NCBI GenBank assembly: GCA_945869675.1
Contig: CAMBPS010000011.1
Span: 1 to 60,642, forward strand
Direction of reading: 5' to 3'
Length of the DNA: 60,642 nt
From: Prosthecobacter debontii
Lineage (GTDB): Bacteria > Verrucomicrobiota > Verrucomicrobiia > Verrucomicrobiales > Verrucomicrobiaceae
The notes under the pieces are model-generated. The model saw only the letters and a program-made list of their open reading frames with translations, searched no databases and was not told where the DNA came from. Within the stretch, counting starts at the first letter, position 1. Every line of letters begins with the position of its first letter. This document shows, one piece after another, positions 8,093 through 16,300 of the stretch. A program made the translations under genes and the position numbers.

Positions 8093-9543
8093 ATGCCCCA
8101 TTACCGATTGTTTCTTTTGCTCGTTTGGATGCCCTTTTTTCTGAAGGCTGAAGACGAGTATGAACGTGCGCCCATTTGCTATTCGGAAACACAGCCAAAG
8201 GATGCCGCTTATGATCTAGAAAAGCAATGGAAGCGTGGTCAGGGCCAGATAGATCGCAGCAGTGCCTGGACGATATTGAAGGGACTCATGAAGCAGTTTC
8301 ATATACCGGAAGAGTCACAGGTCATGGTCTTCTCGAAAACCAGTAAGCAGAATGATCGCATCAGCCCGCAGAAGCCGCGCGTGGTCTATTTTGGAGATGA
8401 TGCCTATGTGGGTTATGCTCTTGGAGGAGCGATTGAGGTTTCGACGATTGATTCTTTGTTAGGCCCTATCTTTTATCCTAGATCCGGGAATGGAAGATTG
8501 TTGAGTTGCGCCAGGGCTTGGTTTCACAAGGCTTCTTCGACACGAAGCGGCTGTGTCTTGGGTGACACTGCCCGAGAGGCGAAAAGCCTTGTGGAATCAA
8601 TGACGGATGCAAATCGGCGGTCAGCCATTCACGTTTTAAGGTTTATGTGCTGGATCCTGTAGAAGTCGAATCAAAGCCGCTGCACTTCGTGCGTGATCAA
8701 AGTTGTTTGAGCTGTCTCGGCGGCCCTTTTTCTCCAGAGGTTCCGGGTCTCATCGTGCGTTCTATTTTTCCCAGTGCAGAGGGGCATCCGATCATGAGTC
8801 AGGGCAGTACGGTGGTAGATACGACCACCCCTTTCAGTGATCGGTGGGGTGGCTGGTATGTGACAGGAAAGCATGGGGCGCTGCTGCATCGCGGCAATGT
8901 CACGGCCACAGAAAGGCCGGACAACAGCATAACCATGCCCATTCAAAAAGGAGCCAATGTGACAGATCTAAGCGCCCTTTTTGATACGACGCCTTACTCC
9001 AGAAAGAAGAGTGACATCGTCGCACTCATGGTGCTGGAGCATCAGACATCTGTGCAAAATGTGCTGACAAAAGCCAATCACACCTCATTGCGCGCCATGC
9101 ACATGCAGATCAGTCTTCAAAAAGAGTTGGGGGAACCCGTCATTGAAGAACCCGTGGGAACTGCCCGGCGGATGATTGACCACTCCGCTGAAAATGTCTT
9201 GGAAGCACTCTTTTTCAAAGATGAGGCCGCTTTACCCGAAGGTGGAATCGAGGGAGATGAGGCCTTCCCCCTAGCCTTTGCTGCCCACGCTCCTCGTTCA
9301 GCGAATGGGCGCTCTTTGAAAGACCTCCAATTATTGACTCGACTCTTCAAACACCGCTGCAGCTACATGGTGTATTCCCTCACCTTTAAAAACCTGACTC
9401 CACCTCTGAAAAAGACAGTGCTTTCTCGAATGCAGCAGGTCTTAGCAGGCAAGGATAGAAGCAGACATTTTGATTATCTCAGTGCGAGTGAACGTAATCA
9501 CATCACTCTGCTCCTTAGGGAAACTGGTGTGTTTATGGACTGA
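8093..9543 (+). pseudogene. Secreted Tll0287/DUF3365-like c-heme protein gene, disrupted by a 150-bp repeat
   Basis: Two adjacent frames belong to one broken gene. The 5' part (8093-8479) encodes a signal peptide (MPHYRLFLLLVWMPFFLKAE) and the start of a domain ending ...LLGPIFYP. The 3' part (about 8631-9543) continues ...RFKVYVLDPVEV... with a domain that carries RDQSCLSCLGG and DRWGGWYVTGKHG. Between them lies repeat copy 1. Removing 152 bp (8479-8630) joins the frames without a gap as FYPRFKVYVLD. The heme site, normally C-x-x-C-H, reads C-L-S-C-L (codon CTC at 8716), so the heme ligand is also lost. Similarity to Tll0287-like heme domains is from motif memory. The downstream metallopeptidase starts 51 bp later and may be in the same transcription unit. 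Confidence 0.75.
8481..8630. repeat. 150-bp interspersed repeat, copy 1
   Basis: Matches 15961-16110 over exactly 150 bases with 7 substitutions and no gaps (95% identity). It begins GATCCGGGAATGG and ends CAGCCATTC; GAATGG near the left end and CCATTC at the right end are inverted complements. It interrupts a protein-coding gene. Internal hairpins can be drawn at offsets 51-68, 73-88 and 97-109. No transposase is encoded within it, so it would be a non-autonomous element or a structured-RNA repeat. Flanks show no clear target duplication beyond one base. Confidence 0.85.
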
Positions 9544-9594
9544 AAGTTCAGTGTTCTTGAGAAATGGGCTTGGGATGTGCGTTTTTTGAGTCAC

Positions 9595-12132
9595 ATGAAC
9601 CGCGTTCTTCTGCTTTTTTTTCTTTGGGAACTGTCTCCGCTCAAAGGGCAAGATTTGGATTTGGATCGTTTGTTTGAGGATCGTAATCTTGGGCCTGTGA
9701 CAGAGTTGCTCGAAAAAGGTGACTATGATCTGGTGGGGCGAATTTGTGAAGCGGCCATTCAGAGAGGGATGAAGGCGCCTGAATGGCGTTTGCTGCGCTT
9801 GCGGGCGCTGCATCTTATGGGACGGGAGATGGAAGTACGGGATGAGGTGCAGTTGGCAGTGAAGATTTTTCCAGATCATCTGGGGCTGCTCATGGTTCAG
9901 CATGACAATGCCTGTCGTCTTGGCCGTGATGACATCGCCGAGGCGGCTTTGAAGGCTGTCAATGCGGCGGCAAAGGTGAAACTGGCGAAAGATCGTTCAG
10001 CAGCGGATTGGGTGTGGCTAGGAGAGGCTGCTTTGGCGTTGGGGGCGGATGCAAAAAAGGTGATTCAGCAGTATTTCCAAGTGGCCCAGAAAAAAGATCC
10101 TCAGCTTGAGGCTGCCTATCTGGCTGAGGGACGTTTGGCTTTGGCCAAAGATGATGCGACTCGTGCGGCAAATGTGTTTCGCGCTGGATTGAAGACGCAT
10201 GGTGAAACAGCCGATCTGCGGGCCGGTTTAGCTGTAGCTTATGCCAATAGTAATAGTGAGCAGCAGCAGGAAAATATAATCCGTGCGCTTGAGCTTAATC
10301 CGAATCATGCCGAAGCTCTGCTGACTCGGGCTGAGAGTCTCATCAGGGCAGAAAAGTTTTTGGAGGCCGAAGCAGCGATCCAAAAAGTGATCGAAACCTG
10401 TGAGACGCATCCCAAAGCCTGGGCGCTGCGTGCTGCGGTGGCACAACTTAGCTCAGCAGATGCTGATAAGGTCAAGTCATCGCGGACCAATGGATTGAAA
10501 ATGTGGGAGCAGAACCCTGCAGTAGACCACATCCTAGGGCGTGTTTTATCGCGTGCTTATCGCTTTGCCGAAGGTGCCGCCTACCAGCGACAGGCTTTGG
10601 TGCTGGATAAGGATTATTTACCAGCCAAGATGCAACTTTGTCATGATCTATTGCGTCTTGGTGACGAAACGGAGGCTTGGAAGCTAGCGGCCAATATTCG
10701 GGCGAAAGATGGCTACAATGTCCAGGCTCATAACATCGGACTTCTTGAGCAGGAAATGAATGGTTACACGACTCAGCGTTTTGAAGATTTTATCCTCAAG
10801 ATGCCAAAACGTGATTGGCCCATTTATGGTGAGCGTGCCTTGACCTTGTTACGCGAAGCAAAGACGACGCTCACAGCCAAGTATGGGCTTAATCTCACGC
10901 GACCCGTGATGGTTGAGTTCTTTGGTGAACAGCAAGACTTTGCCATCCGCACCTTTGGCAGTCTGGGTGGACAGGGATTACTGGGCGTTTGTTTCGGCAC
11001 GGTTATCACCATGAATAGTCCAGGCGGACTGGCGCATCGCAGCAGTAATTGGGAGGCCACTCTGTGGCATGAGTTTTGTCATGTCATCACACTCACGCTG
11101 ACAAAGAACAAAATGCCACGCTGGCTGAGTGAAGGCATCAGTGTCTATGAGGAAAGAGAGCGTGACCCCATGTGGGGCATGGGAATGAAATCGGATTTCC
11201 GCCGGATGATCTTGGAGGAGAATGAAACCACGCCTATTGGTCAGCTGAGTAGCGCCTTTATTCATGCGAAGGACCATGAGCACACCATGTTCGCCTACTA
11301 TCAATCCAGCCAAGTTGTCAGTTACTTGATAGAAACTTTTGGCCTAGCGCGGCTTCAGGGCATCCTGCGTGATTTAGCCGCAGGCGAGCGTATCAATGAT
11401 GCGCTACAGGCCAATACAACCAGTTTGGGAATTTTGGAGAAAGACTTTGATCGTTATCTAAAAGTCAAAGCAAAAGCCTATGGTCAAAAAGGGGATTGGG
11501 AAAGGCCAAAACCGGAGGATCTCAACCCGCTGGAGCCTGCGGCTTTGGCTGCCTATCATCAAAAGCAACCGCGTAATCTCTGGGTTATTCATCAGTTGAT
11601 CGAAGCTTTGAAACGAGAGGAAGACTGGGCTGGCGTACTGCTATTCTCAGAAAAGCTTATTCAACTAGTCCCTGAGGACCTAAGTGAAGAAGGTGGATAT
11701 CACATGAAGGCCATGGCACTTCGCCGACTTAAACATGTTGAGGAGGAGGCCGTGGTGCTACGCTACCTGGCTGAACATGATTCCAGCGCAATGTCCACCT
11801 TCCTCCGGTTGATCGACCTTGATCTAATAGCCAAGGATTGGCAAAAGGTGAAGGTCAATGCCCAGAGAGCAATAGCTCTGAATCCATTTTTGCAATTCCC
11901 CCAAAAAGCATTAGCCCAGTCGACCGCATCTCTGGGTCAACGAATAGAAGCCATTGCAGCCTATCGGCGCGTTTTGATTCTTGATCCTGTCGATGCAGCC
12001 ATAACTCATTTCAGGCTTGCGCAACTCCTACAATCCTCAGATGCCGTGACCGCTAAGCAGCATCTGCTTGATTCTCTGGCCCTTGCTCCACGGTTTAGTG
12101 AGGCGCATCGACTACTTGAACAATGGCCGTAG
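9595..12132 (+). CDS. Secreted TPR protein with an HExxH metallopeptidase domain (peptidase MA-like)
   Basis: An 845-aa exported protein. I choose ATG 9595, which gives a signal peptide (MNRVLLLFFLWELSPLKGQ), over the GTG at 9577. Residues about 25-400 are TPR-type repeats. A gluzincin-like metallopeptidase domain follows, with zinc motif HEFCH at 492-496 and the third ligand Glu-513 in WLSEG, a spacing usual for this clan. More TPR repeats fill about 620-845. The order TPR-peptidase-TPR suggests proteolysis of a protein bound by the repeats, in the periplasm or outside the cell; the substrate is unknown. It lies 51 bp behind the broken heme-protein gene. Confidence 0.8.
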   Translation: MNRVLLLFFLWELSPLKGQDLDLDRLFEDRNLGPVTELLEKGDYDLVGRICEAAIQRGMKAPEWRLLRLRALHLMGREMEVRDEVQLAVKIFPDHLGLLMVQHDNACRLGRDDIAEAALKAVNAAAKVKLAKDRSAADWVWLGEAALALGADAKKVIQQYFQVAQKKDPQLEAAYLAEGRLALAKDDATRAANVFRAGLKTHGETADLRAGLAVAYANSNSEQQQENIIRALELNPNHAEALLTRAESLIRAEKFLEAEAAIQKVIETCETHPKAWALRAAVAQLSSADADKVKSSRTNGLKMWEQNPAVDHILGRVLSRAYRFAEGAAYQRQALVLDKDYLPAKMQLCHDLLRLGDETEAWKLAANIRAKDGYNVQAHNIGLLEQEMNGYTTQRFEDFILKMPKRDWPIYGERALTLLREAKTTLTAKYGLNLTRPVMVEFFGEQQDFAIRTFGSLGGQGLLGVCFGTVITMNSPGGLAHRSSNWEATLWHEFCHVITLTLTKNKMPRWLSEGISVYEERERDPMWGMGMKSDFRRMILEENETTPIGQLSSAFIHAKDHEHTMFAYYQSSQVVSYLIETFGLARLQGILRDLAAGERINDALQANTTSLGILEKDFDRYLKVKAKAYGQKGDWERPKPEDLNPLEPAALAAYHQKQPRNLWVIHQLIEALKREEDWAGVLLFSEKLIQLVPEDLSEEGGYHMKAMALRRLKHVEEEAVVLRYLAEHDSSAMSTFLRLIDLDLIAKDWQKVKVNAQRAIALNPFLQFPQKALAQSTASLGQRIEAIAAYRRVLILDPVDAAITHFRLAQLLQSSDAVTAKQHLLDSLALAPRFSEAHRLLEQWP

Positions 12133-12210
12133 CACCCACTCTTTCCTGCCATCCAAACCATCACGTTAATATCAGAACCACTGCGTAGCTGTAGTGATTT
12201 ACACCTTTGC

Positions 12211-12375
12211 TTAGAGTGCCGTTTCTTCGACTGGTCCAGAATTAGACTCTTCAATAATCTCAGGCGTATCCGTTACGACGGGCTTGTTATCCTTGCGCAG
12301 GCGCTTGGCTTCTTTTGCTGCCTTCTTAGCGAGTTCACGCTTCCGCTTTTCGAAACTATAATTGGGTGTCGCCAT
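12211..12375 (-). CDS. Small basic, lysine-rich protein (54 aa)
   Basis: A short complete frame (ATG 12375, TAA 12211-12213) below usual length cut-offs. It begins MATPNYSFEKRKRELAKKAA and goes on with a Lys/Arg/Ala helix to about residue 32, followed by an acidic tail (EIIEESNSGPVEE). The opening, Tyr-x-Phe-Glu-Lys-Arg-x-Arg-Glu-Leu-Ala-Lys-Lys, is the pattern of a widespread class of tiny uncharacterised bacterial proteins, which is the main reason for calling it real. The charge pattern suggests nucleic-acid or ribosome contact, but that is inference. It lies between two oppositely read longer genes. Confidence 0.7.
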   Translation of the reverse strand: MATPNYSFEKRKRELAKKAAKEAKRLRKDNKPVVTDTPEIIEESNSGPVEETAL

Positions 12376-12425
12376 CAGAAGCCTTAACATCCTTCAACAG
12401 CAATGATACGGAAAGTTTGGAAACA

Positions 12426-13703
12426 TTACTGGCCGATGCAATAGAGCGCTTTGTCACTGCGGAGATAGAGGCGATTGGCATCGACGGCTGGTGTGCCGTT
12501 CATTTGAGAGCTATCACTGGCGAAAACGTTTTTGGCGATCTGTTGGTAGATCGGTTTAGCGGCGATGACGAAGACGCCGTTTTTACGACTAGGCGCATAC
12601 AGATTGCCAGCGACTAGCACGGGCGAGGCATAGAAGGGCTTGCCACCACCACGACGACCGCCGCCTGAAGCACTGTTTTCCATCACGCGCTCACGGTAAA
12701 TTTCTTTGCCGGTTTTGGCTTCAATGCACATGGCAAAACCGGCATCGTTAATGACATAGAGGTGGCCCTCGTGATAGATCGGTGTGGGAATATAAGAAGC
12801 ACTATTGATACTCCAGAGAGTGCCACTGACAGTGAGATCACCTTTACCTCCCAGCTTTATGGCCACAGTACCTGCAGTAGGATAACCGCCAGTGACAAAG
12901 AGTGTGCCATCGGCGACTGTGACTCCTGGGGATACGTTACCCCCCATACTGTAATTGGCATACCAGCGGAGCTTGCCGCTATCAGGGTTGAGTCCCCAGA
13001 CCTCACTAGCCACGGGTAGAATCAAATCATCGCCTGAGATGAGTGGGGTGCTGTAAACCGTATTTAATCCCTCTGCGGGAGCACGCCAAACCTGCGCGCC
13101 AGTCTTTTTATCCAGTGCCACCATAGCACCGCCCTCATCATAGGCAGTAACGATGAGGGTATCTTTATGCAGGATGGGACTAGACGCACTGCCCCAACCT
13201 TTGCGATTTGAATGGGTGCCGACAGAAGTTTGCCAGAGCTGCTTACCCTGCATGTCAAAGGCTAGGGCACCAGATTTTCCAAAGAAAACGAAGACGCTAG
13301 TGCCATCGCTGACGGGGGTGCTGCTGGCATACCCATGCTCCATGAGCATGCCATTAGCAAAGTCTTCAGGCTGCACGGCTGGCACCGCTTTATCCCAGAG
13401 GATTTTGCCGTTGGCCTTACTGAGGCAGATAAGATGGCGGACCATTTGGGTCATGTCGTCGCTGGTGCCATCGGCATAGCCTGACCAACAAGTGATAAAA
13501 ACTTTGTCCCCGATGATGATTGGACTTGAGGAACCGGGACCCGGCAAAGGAGCCTTCCATTGTAGGTTTTCAGTGTCGCTCCAGGTCGTGGGCAGCTTGC
13601 CATCTGCTTTAGCGTCCCCATTGGCTCCGCGGAGCCTTGGCCAATCGGCATGAACGTGAGCGGCAAGCACGATACAGGCAGTGAGTAGGGAGGGCGTTCT
13701 CAT
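12426..13703 (-). CDS. Secreted PQQ-type beta-propeller protein
   Basis: A 425-aa protein. I choose ATG 13703, which opens with a signal peptide (MRTPSLLTACIVLAAHVHA). The mature part begins DWPRLRGANGD, the typical opening of PVC-group outer-membrane BamB-like PQQ repeat proteins, and contains repeated WKAPLPGPGSSSPII and GKILWDKA-type blades with Trp at the blade ends. In this family the propeller may be a scaffold or a quinone-dependent dehydrogenase; no dehydrogenase catalytic residues are obvious, so a structural or substrate-handling role is as likely. Two paralogues are in the window (29374 and 59208). It is transcribed alone. Confidence 0.8.
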   Translation of the reverse strand: MRTPSLLTACIVLAAHVHADWPRLRGANGDAKADGKLPTTWSDTENLQWKAPLPGPGSSSPIIIGDKVFITCWSGYADGTSDDMTQMVRHLICLSKANGKILWDKAVPAVQPEDFANGMLMEHGYASSTPVSDGTSVFVFFGKSGALAFDMQGKQLWQTSVGTHSNRKGWGSASSPILHKDTLIVTAYDEGGAMVALDKKTGAQVWRAPAEGLNTVYSTPLISGDDLILPVASEVWGLNPDSGKLRWYANYSMGGNVSPGVTVADGTLFVTGGYPTAGTVAIKLGGKGDLTVSGTLWSINSASYIPTPIYHEGHLYVINDAGFAMCIEAKTGKEIYRERVMENSASGGGRRGGGKPFYASPVLVAGNLYAPSRKNGVFVIAAKPIYQQIAKNVFASDSSQMNGTPAVDANRLYLRSDKALYCIGQ

Positions 13704-14062
13704 GGGATTGAAGAAACCCATGCACGGCAGCTTGGTTGTAAAGAAATTTTCAATACGGCATTGAAGTGATGAACTGGAGTCTTCCATGATTTGGCCCGAC
13801 AGACTGCAGGACGCTTGCTCGAAATGGACTGCCCGTTCACGCAAGGTGTAAACAGCATCGCCAAAGGGCTGAAAAGCATGATGCTGATAGAATGAGAACT
13901 CCAGACCGGAAATGCCACTTAAAGACGGATGCTGACTTCTGCATCATGCACGAAAGCGCCTTCGAACCACAAGTCTGCAGATACTAGTATTGACAATGAA
14001 GTGGCAGTTTCTACTATCGCATAAGTTTTTCACAATCAATAGCCACGGGAACAAGGAGCACT
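13704..14062. other. Intergenic region between divergent genes, with a candidate promoter
   Basis: 359 bases between the PQQ-propeller gene (minus) and the PUR-domain gene (plus). No convincing gene is seen. It should hold the promoters of both; the only good match is at 13990-14017, listed separately. Confidence 0.5.
13990..14017 (+). promoter_or_regulatory. Candidate sigma70-type promoter for the PUR-domain gene
   Basis: TTGACA at 13990-13995, a 16-base spacer, and TACTAT at 14012-14017 (four of six matches to TATAAT). It lies about 45 bases before the ATG at 14063, which has an AAGGAG ribosome site at 14053-14058. The -35 match is perfect and the spacing is acceptable; the promoter is predicted only. 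Confidence 0.45.
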
Positions 14063-14308
14063 ATGCCAATGAGGAATGATGAAATGGAAGAGCCAAAGCG
14101 CGGCAGCCCGCCGTTGCATTCTGAAAAGATCATGACGGATCGAAAGATCTTCTTTTTAGACTTGAAGGAGAATGATCGCGGTCGCGTAATCAAAATCACG
14201 GAGGATGTGCGTGGTCGCCGAGACACGATCATGGTGCCCCTGGAAGCTGCAGAAGAGTTTCTGGATGCACTTCAGCGCATCCTTGAGGCTGAAAGAGATA
14301 TGCAGTAG
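14063..14308 (+). CDS. PUR-alpha-like (DUF3276) nucleic-acid-binding protein
   Basis: An 81-aa protein with the AAGGAG ribosome site four bases before ATG. Residues 20-80 (SEKIMTDRKIFFLDLKEN, GRVIKITEDVRGRR, then a helix EAAEEFLDALQRILEA) match the single PUR repeat of bacterial DUF3276 proteins: a beta sheet followed by one helix, binding single-stranded DNA or RNA. Bacterial members are about 80-130 aa, so length fits. It heads a run of plus-strand genes (L,D-transpeptidase, rhodanese, DUF1802) but is separated from them by 95 bp. Confidence 0.75.
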   Translation: MPMRNDEMEEPKRGSPPLHSEKIMTDRKIFFLDLKENDRGRVIKITEDVRGRRDTIMVPLEAAEEFLDALQRILEAERDMQ

Positions 14309-14403
14309 CTGGCAGCGCCGAGGAACCATTGGACAGCACGAACTGATTGAGGCATTCTGTGGGCTGGTTTTCCTGGAAATACTCCCCCGTTATTTAGCGC
14401 ATC

Positions 14404-15009
14404 ATGCCTGCACTTCTCTTCCGTTTTTCTGTCCTCGCACTCATGGCTCTTTTAGTGTCCTGCAATACAACTTCGTCAAATCGCGGAGAGACTCAGTATC
14501 TTGAAGCCTTCGCACCCAGTACCGTGCCGCACTCGGCTCTTTATAATCAGGATATGGATTCTTACTGGGATGGCGACGGCTCTGCAGGATCTCCGAGTGT
14601 GTTGATCGATCTCAGTGATCAGAAAGCCTACTTTTATAAAGGTGGCACTTTGGTCGGTGTTTCTGCTCTTTCTACTGGTGATCAAAAGCACCCAACCAAA
14701 ACAGGTAATTTCAAAGTGATCCAAAAAGACCAGTGGCATAAATCCAACCTATATGGCGACTTTGTGGATGCTAACGGCAATGTGGTTGTGACCAATATCG
14801 ATATCACCAAAGATAAGCCACCTGCAGGCACCCGTTTTGAGGGGTCTAAAATGCATCATTTCATGCGATTTACTGGCGGCATCGGCATGCATGAAGGCTT
14901 CCTGCCAGGTTACCCCGCCAGCCACGGCTGCGTTCGTATGCCAGCTCATATGGCTGCGATTTTCTTTAACAACGTGTCTGTAAATACACCCGTTACTGTT
15001 CGCCCATAA
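14404..15009 (+). CDS. L,D-transpeptidase (YkuD) lipoprotein
   Basis: A 201-aa cell-envelope enzyme. The N-terminus is a lipoprotein signal with lipobox LVSC at residues 17-20. The YkuD domain fills about 60-200 and ends with the catalytic signature SHGCVRM, with the active cysteine at residue 176. Such enzymes make 3-3 peptidoglycan cross-links or attach proteins to peptidoglycan in the periplasm. The next gene starts inside its stop codon (TAATG), so the pair is translationally coupled. Confidence 0.88.
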   Translation: MPALLFRFSVLALMALLVSCNTTSSNRGETQYLEAFAPSTVPHSALYNQDMDSYWDGDGSAGSPSVLIDLSDQKAYFYKGGTLVGVSALSTGDQKHPTKTGNFKVIQKDQWHKSNLYGDFVDANGNVVVTNIDITKDKPPAGTRFEGSKMHHFMRFTGGIGMHEGFLPGYPASHGCVRMPAHMAAIFFNNVSVNTPVTVRP

Positions 15010-15350
15010 TGACGAATGAATTGCCTTTAGAAGTCAGCGTAAATGACGTCTGCAACCTCCAGAGCACACCGGGAGCTAAGCCGCGGCTCGTGGATTGCCG
15101 AGAAGAAGATGAGTGGCAGATCTGTAAAATTGAAGGTGCTGAGCTTGTTCCTTTATCCCAATTTGGCGAATTAGCACCTCAGCGATTTTCAGACACTGCT
15201 GAGCCAATCGTTGTTTATTGTCACCACGGCATGCGAAGTCAGCGCGCTGCCCTTTGGCTTCGTCAGCATGGTTTTATTCATGTGCAATCAATGCGTGGCG
15301 GCATTGATGCTTGGGCCAATATCGTGGAGCCTGAGATGACTCGCTATTGA
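15009..15350 (+). CDS. Rhodanese-domain protein
   Basis: A 113-aa single-domain rhodanese. It contains LVDCREEDEWQICKIEGAEL, the common substrate-side motif, and the active-site loop CHHGMRS with the sulphur-accepting Cys-71. No signal peptide, so cytoplasmic. Such proteins carry sulphane sulphur or bind a sulphur-transfer partner; the acceptor is unknown. Its ATG overlaps the stop of the L,D-transpeptidase gene. Confidence 0.9.
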   Translation: MTNELPLEVSVNDVCNLQSTPGAKPRLVDCREEDEWQICKIEGAELVPLSQFGELAPQRFSDTAEPIVVYCHHGMRSQRAALWLRQHGFIHVQSMRGGIDAWANIVEPEMTRY

Positions 15351-15373
15351 GTCGATTTTTTCTTTTGTAACAG

Positions 15374-15955
15374 ATGTCCCTGCTCCAAGCTCCTCGTTCT
15401 GTCGGATTTAAAGAATGGTCCTTTGTCTGTGATTCACTAGCCCAAGGAATACAAACGATCATTCTTCGCAAAGGTGGTATTCATGAAGGGCGTGGTGGCT
15501 TTGAATGGAAGCATCAGGGTTTCTTTCTTTTCCCCACTTGGTTTCATACTCAGGGTGAAAAACTTCGCTGGATCCCAGAAAATGCAGCAGCCTCATTCCC
15601 GCCAGAAGAAGAACGCACTCATGTCAATATCAGAGGTTATACCACTTTAGAGCATGTCTGGAAAGTCACTGACTGGGAAAAGATGGAGGCTATAGCGCCC
15701 CTGCATTTGTGGAATGAGGACGTTGTGCGTGAACGCTTTGCCTATGATGAAGAGAGCTGTCTGCACATTGCGCTCGTTCGTGCTTATAAGCTGCCTCAAA
15801 GCTGGAGCTTTCCCTACACCAAGAGTTACGGAGGCTGTCGCTCCTGGGTGAACTTACCTGAAAATGGTCTGGATCTGCTAGCTAACGCAACTCCTGCCCT
15901 TGCGGAGAAAGTCTGGAACGAAACGGCTCAGAAGCTGAGGGCGATTTTAGATTAA
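15374..15955 (+). CDS. DUF1802 family protein
   Basis: A 193-aa soluble protein. GFKEWSFVCDSLAQGIQTII, LRKGGIHEGRGGFEWKHQGF and FFLFPTWFH are the signature strings of DUF1802, an uncharacterised family seen in cyanobacteria and PVC bacteria. Length is usual. It follows the rhodanese gene by 23 bp and is likely in the same transcript. Six bases after its stop codon the second copy of the 150-bp repeat begins. No biochemical function is known to me. Confidence 0.8.
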   Translation: MSLLQAPRSVGFKEWSFVCDSLAQGIQTIILRKGGIHEGRGGFEWKHQGFFLFPTWFHTQGEKLRWIPENAAASFPPEEERTHVNIRGYTTLEHVWKVTDWEKMEAIAPLHLWNEDVVRERFAYDEESCLHIALVRAYKLPQSWSFPYTKSYGGCRSWVNLPENGLDLLANATPALAEKVWNETAQKLRAILD

Positions 15956-15960
15956 ACCTG

Positions 15961-16110
15961 GATCCGGGAATGGAAGATCGTTGAGTTGCGCCAGGGCTTG
16001 CTTTCACAAGACTTCTTCGACTCGAAGTGGCTGTGTCTTGGGTGACACCGCCCGAGGGGCGAAAAGCCTTGTGGAATCAATGACGGATGCAAATCGGCGG
16101 TCAGCCATTC
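15961..16110. repeat. 150-bp interspersed repeat, copy 2
   Basis: Same length and boundaries as copy 1 at 8481-8630, with substitutions at repeat offsets 19, 41, 51, 62, 68, 89 and 97. Here it sits just after the DUF1802 stop codon, flanked by CTG on both sides (15958-15960 and 16111-16113), a possible 3-bp target duplication or chance. The change at offsets 51 and 68 (G-C to A-T) keeps the first hairpin paired, and A to G at 97 turns an A-T pair into a G-T wobble. A frame through it (15981-16217) translates, but that peptide is the repeat, not a gene. The 190 bases that follow to 16300 hold no gene. Confidence 0.85.
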
Positions 16111-16300
16111 CTGAATCTAGCAGACAATCCACGGGGCGTGGGATGTGCAACGAAGAGTCACTTTGGCCGTATGAGTCGGAGACAACAGGTCAGAACCCAT
16201 TCCTGTTAATCCTGTGATTAGAAACTCGAATCACGAACAGTCTCATATCATCCATGGCGGGCGAAACATCGCCTAACTCTAGGGCAAGTTAGTCGGGAGG

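Noticed and set aside
15981..16217. Open frame that shares a peptide with the frame ending at 8662 and looks like a conserved protein
   Set aside because: The shared peptide is only the translation of the 150-bp repeat; differences between copies change many residues and follow hairpins, not codons.
16273..16292. Hairpin CTAACT/AGTTAG after the PLD-like gene as a terminator
   Set aside because: The stem is only 6 bp and AT-rich, and no T-run follows on the transcribed strand.
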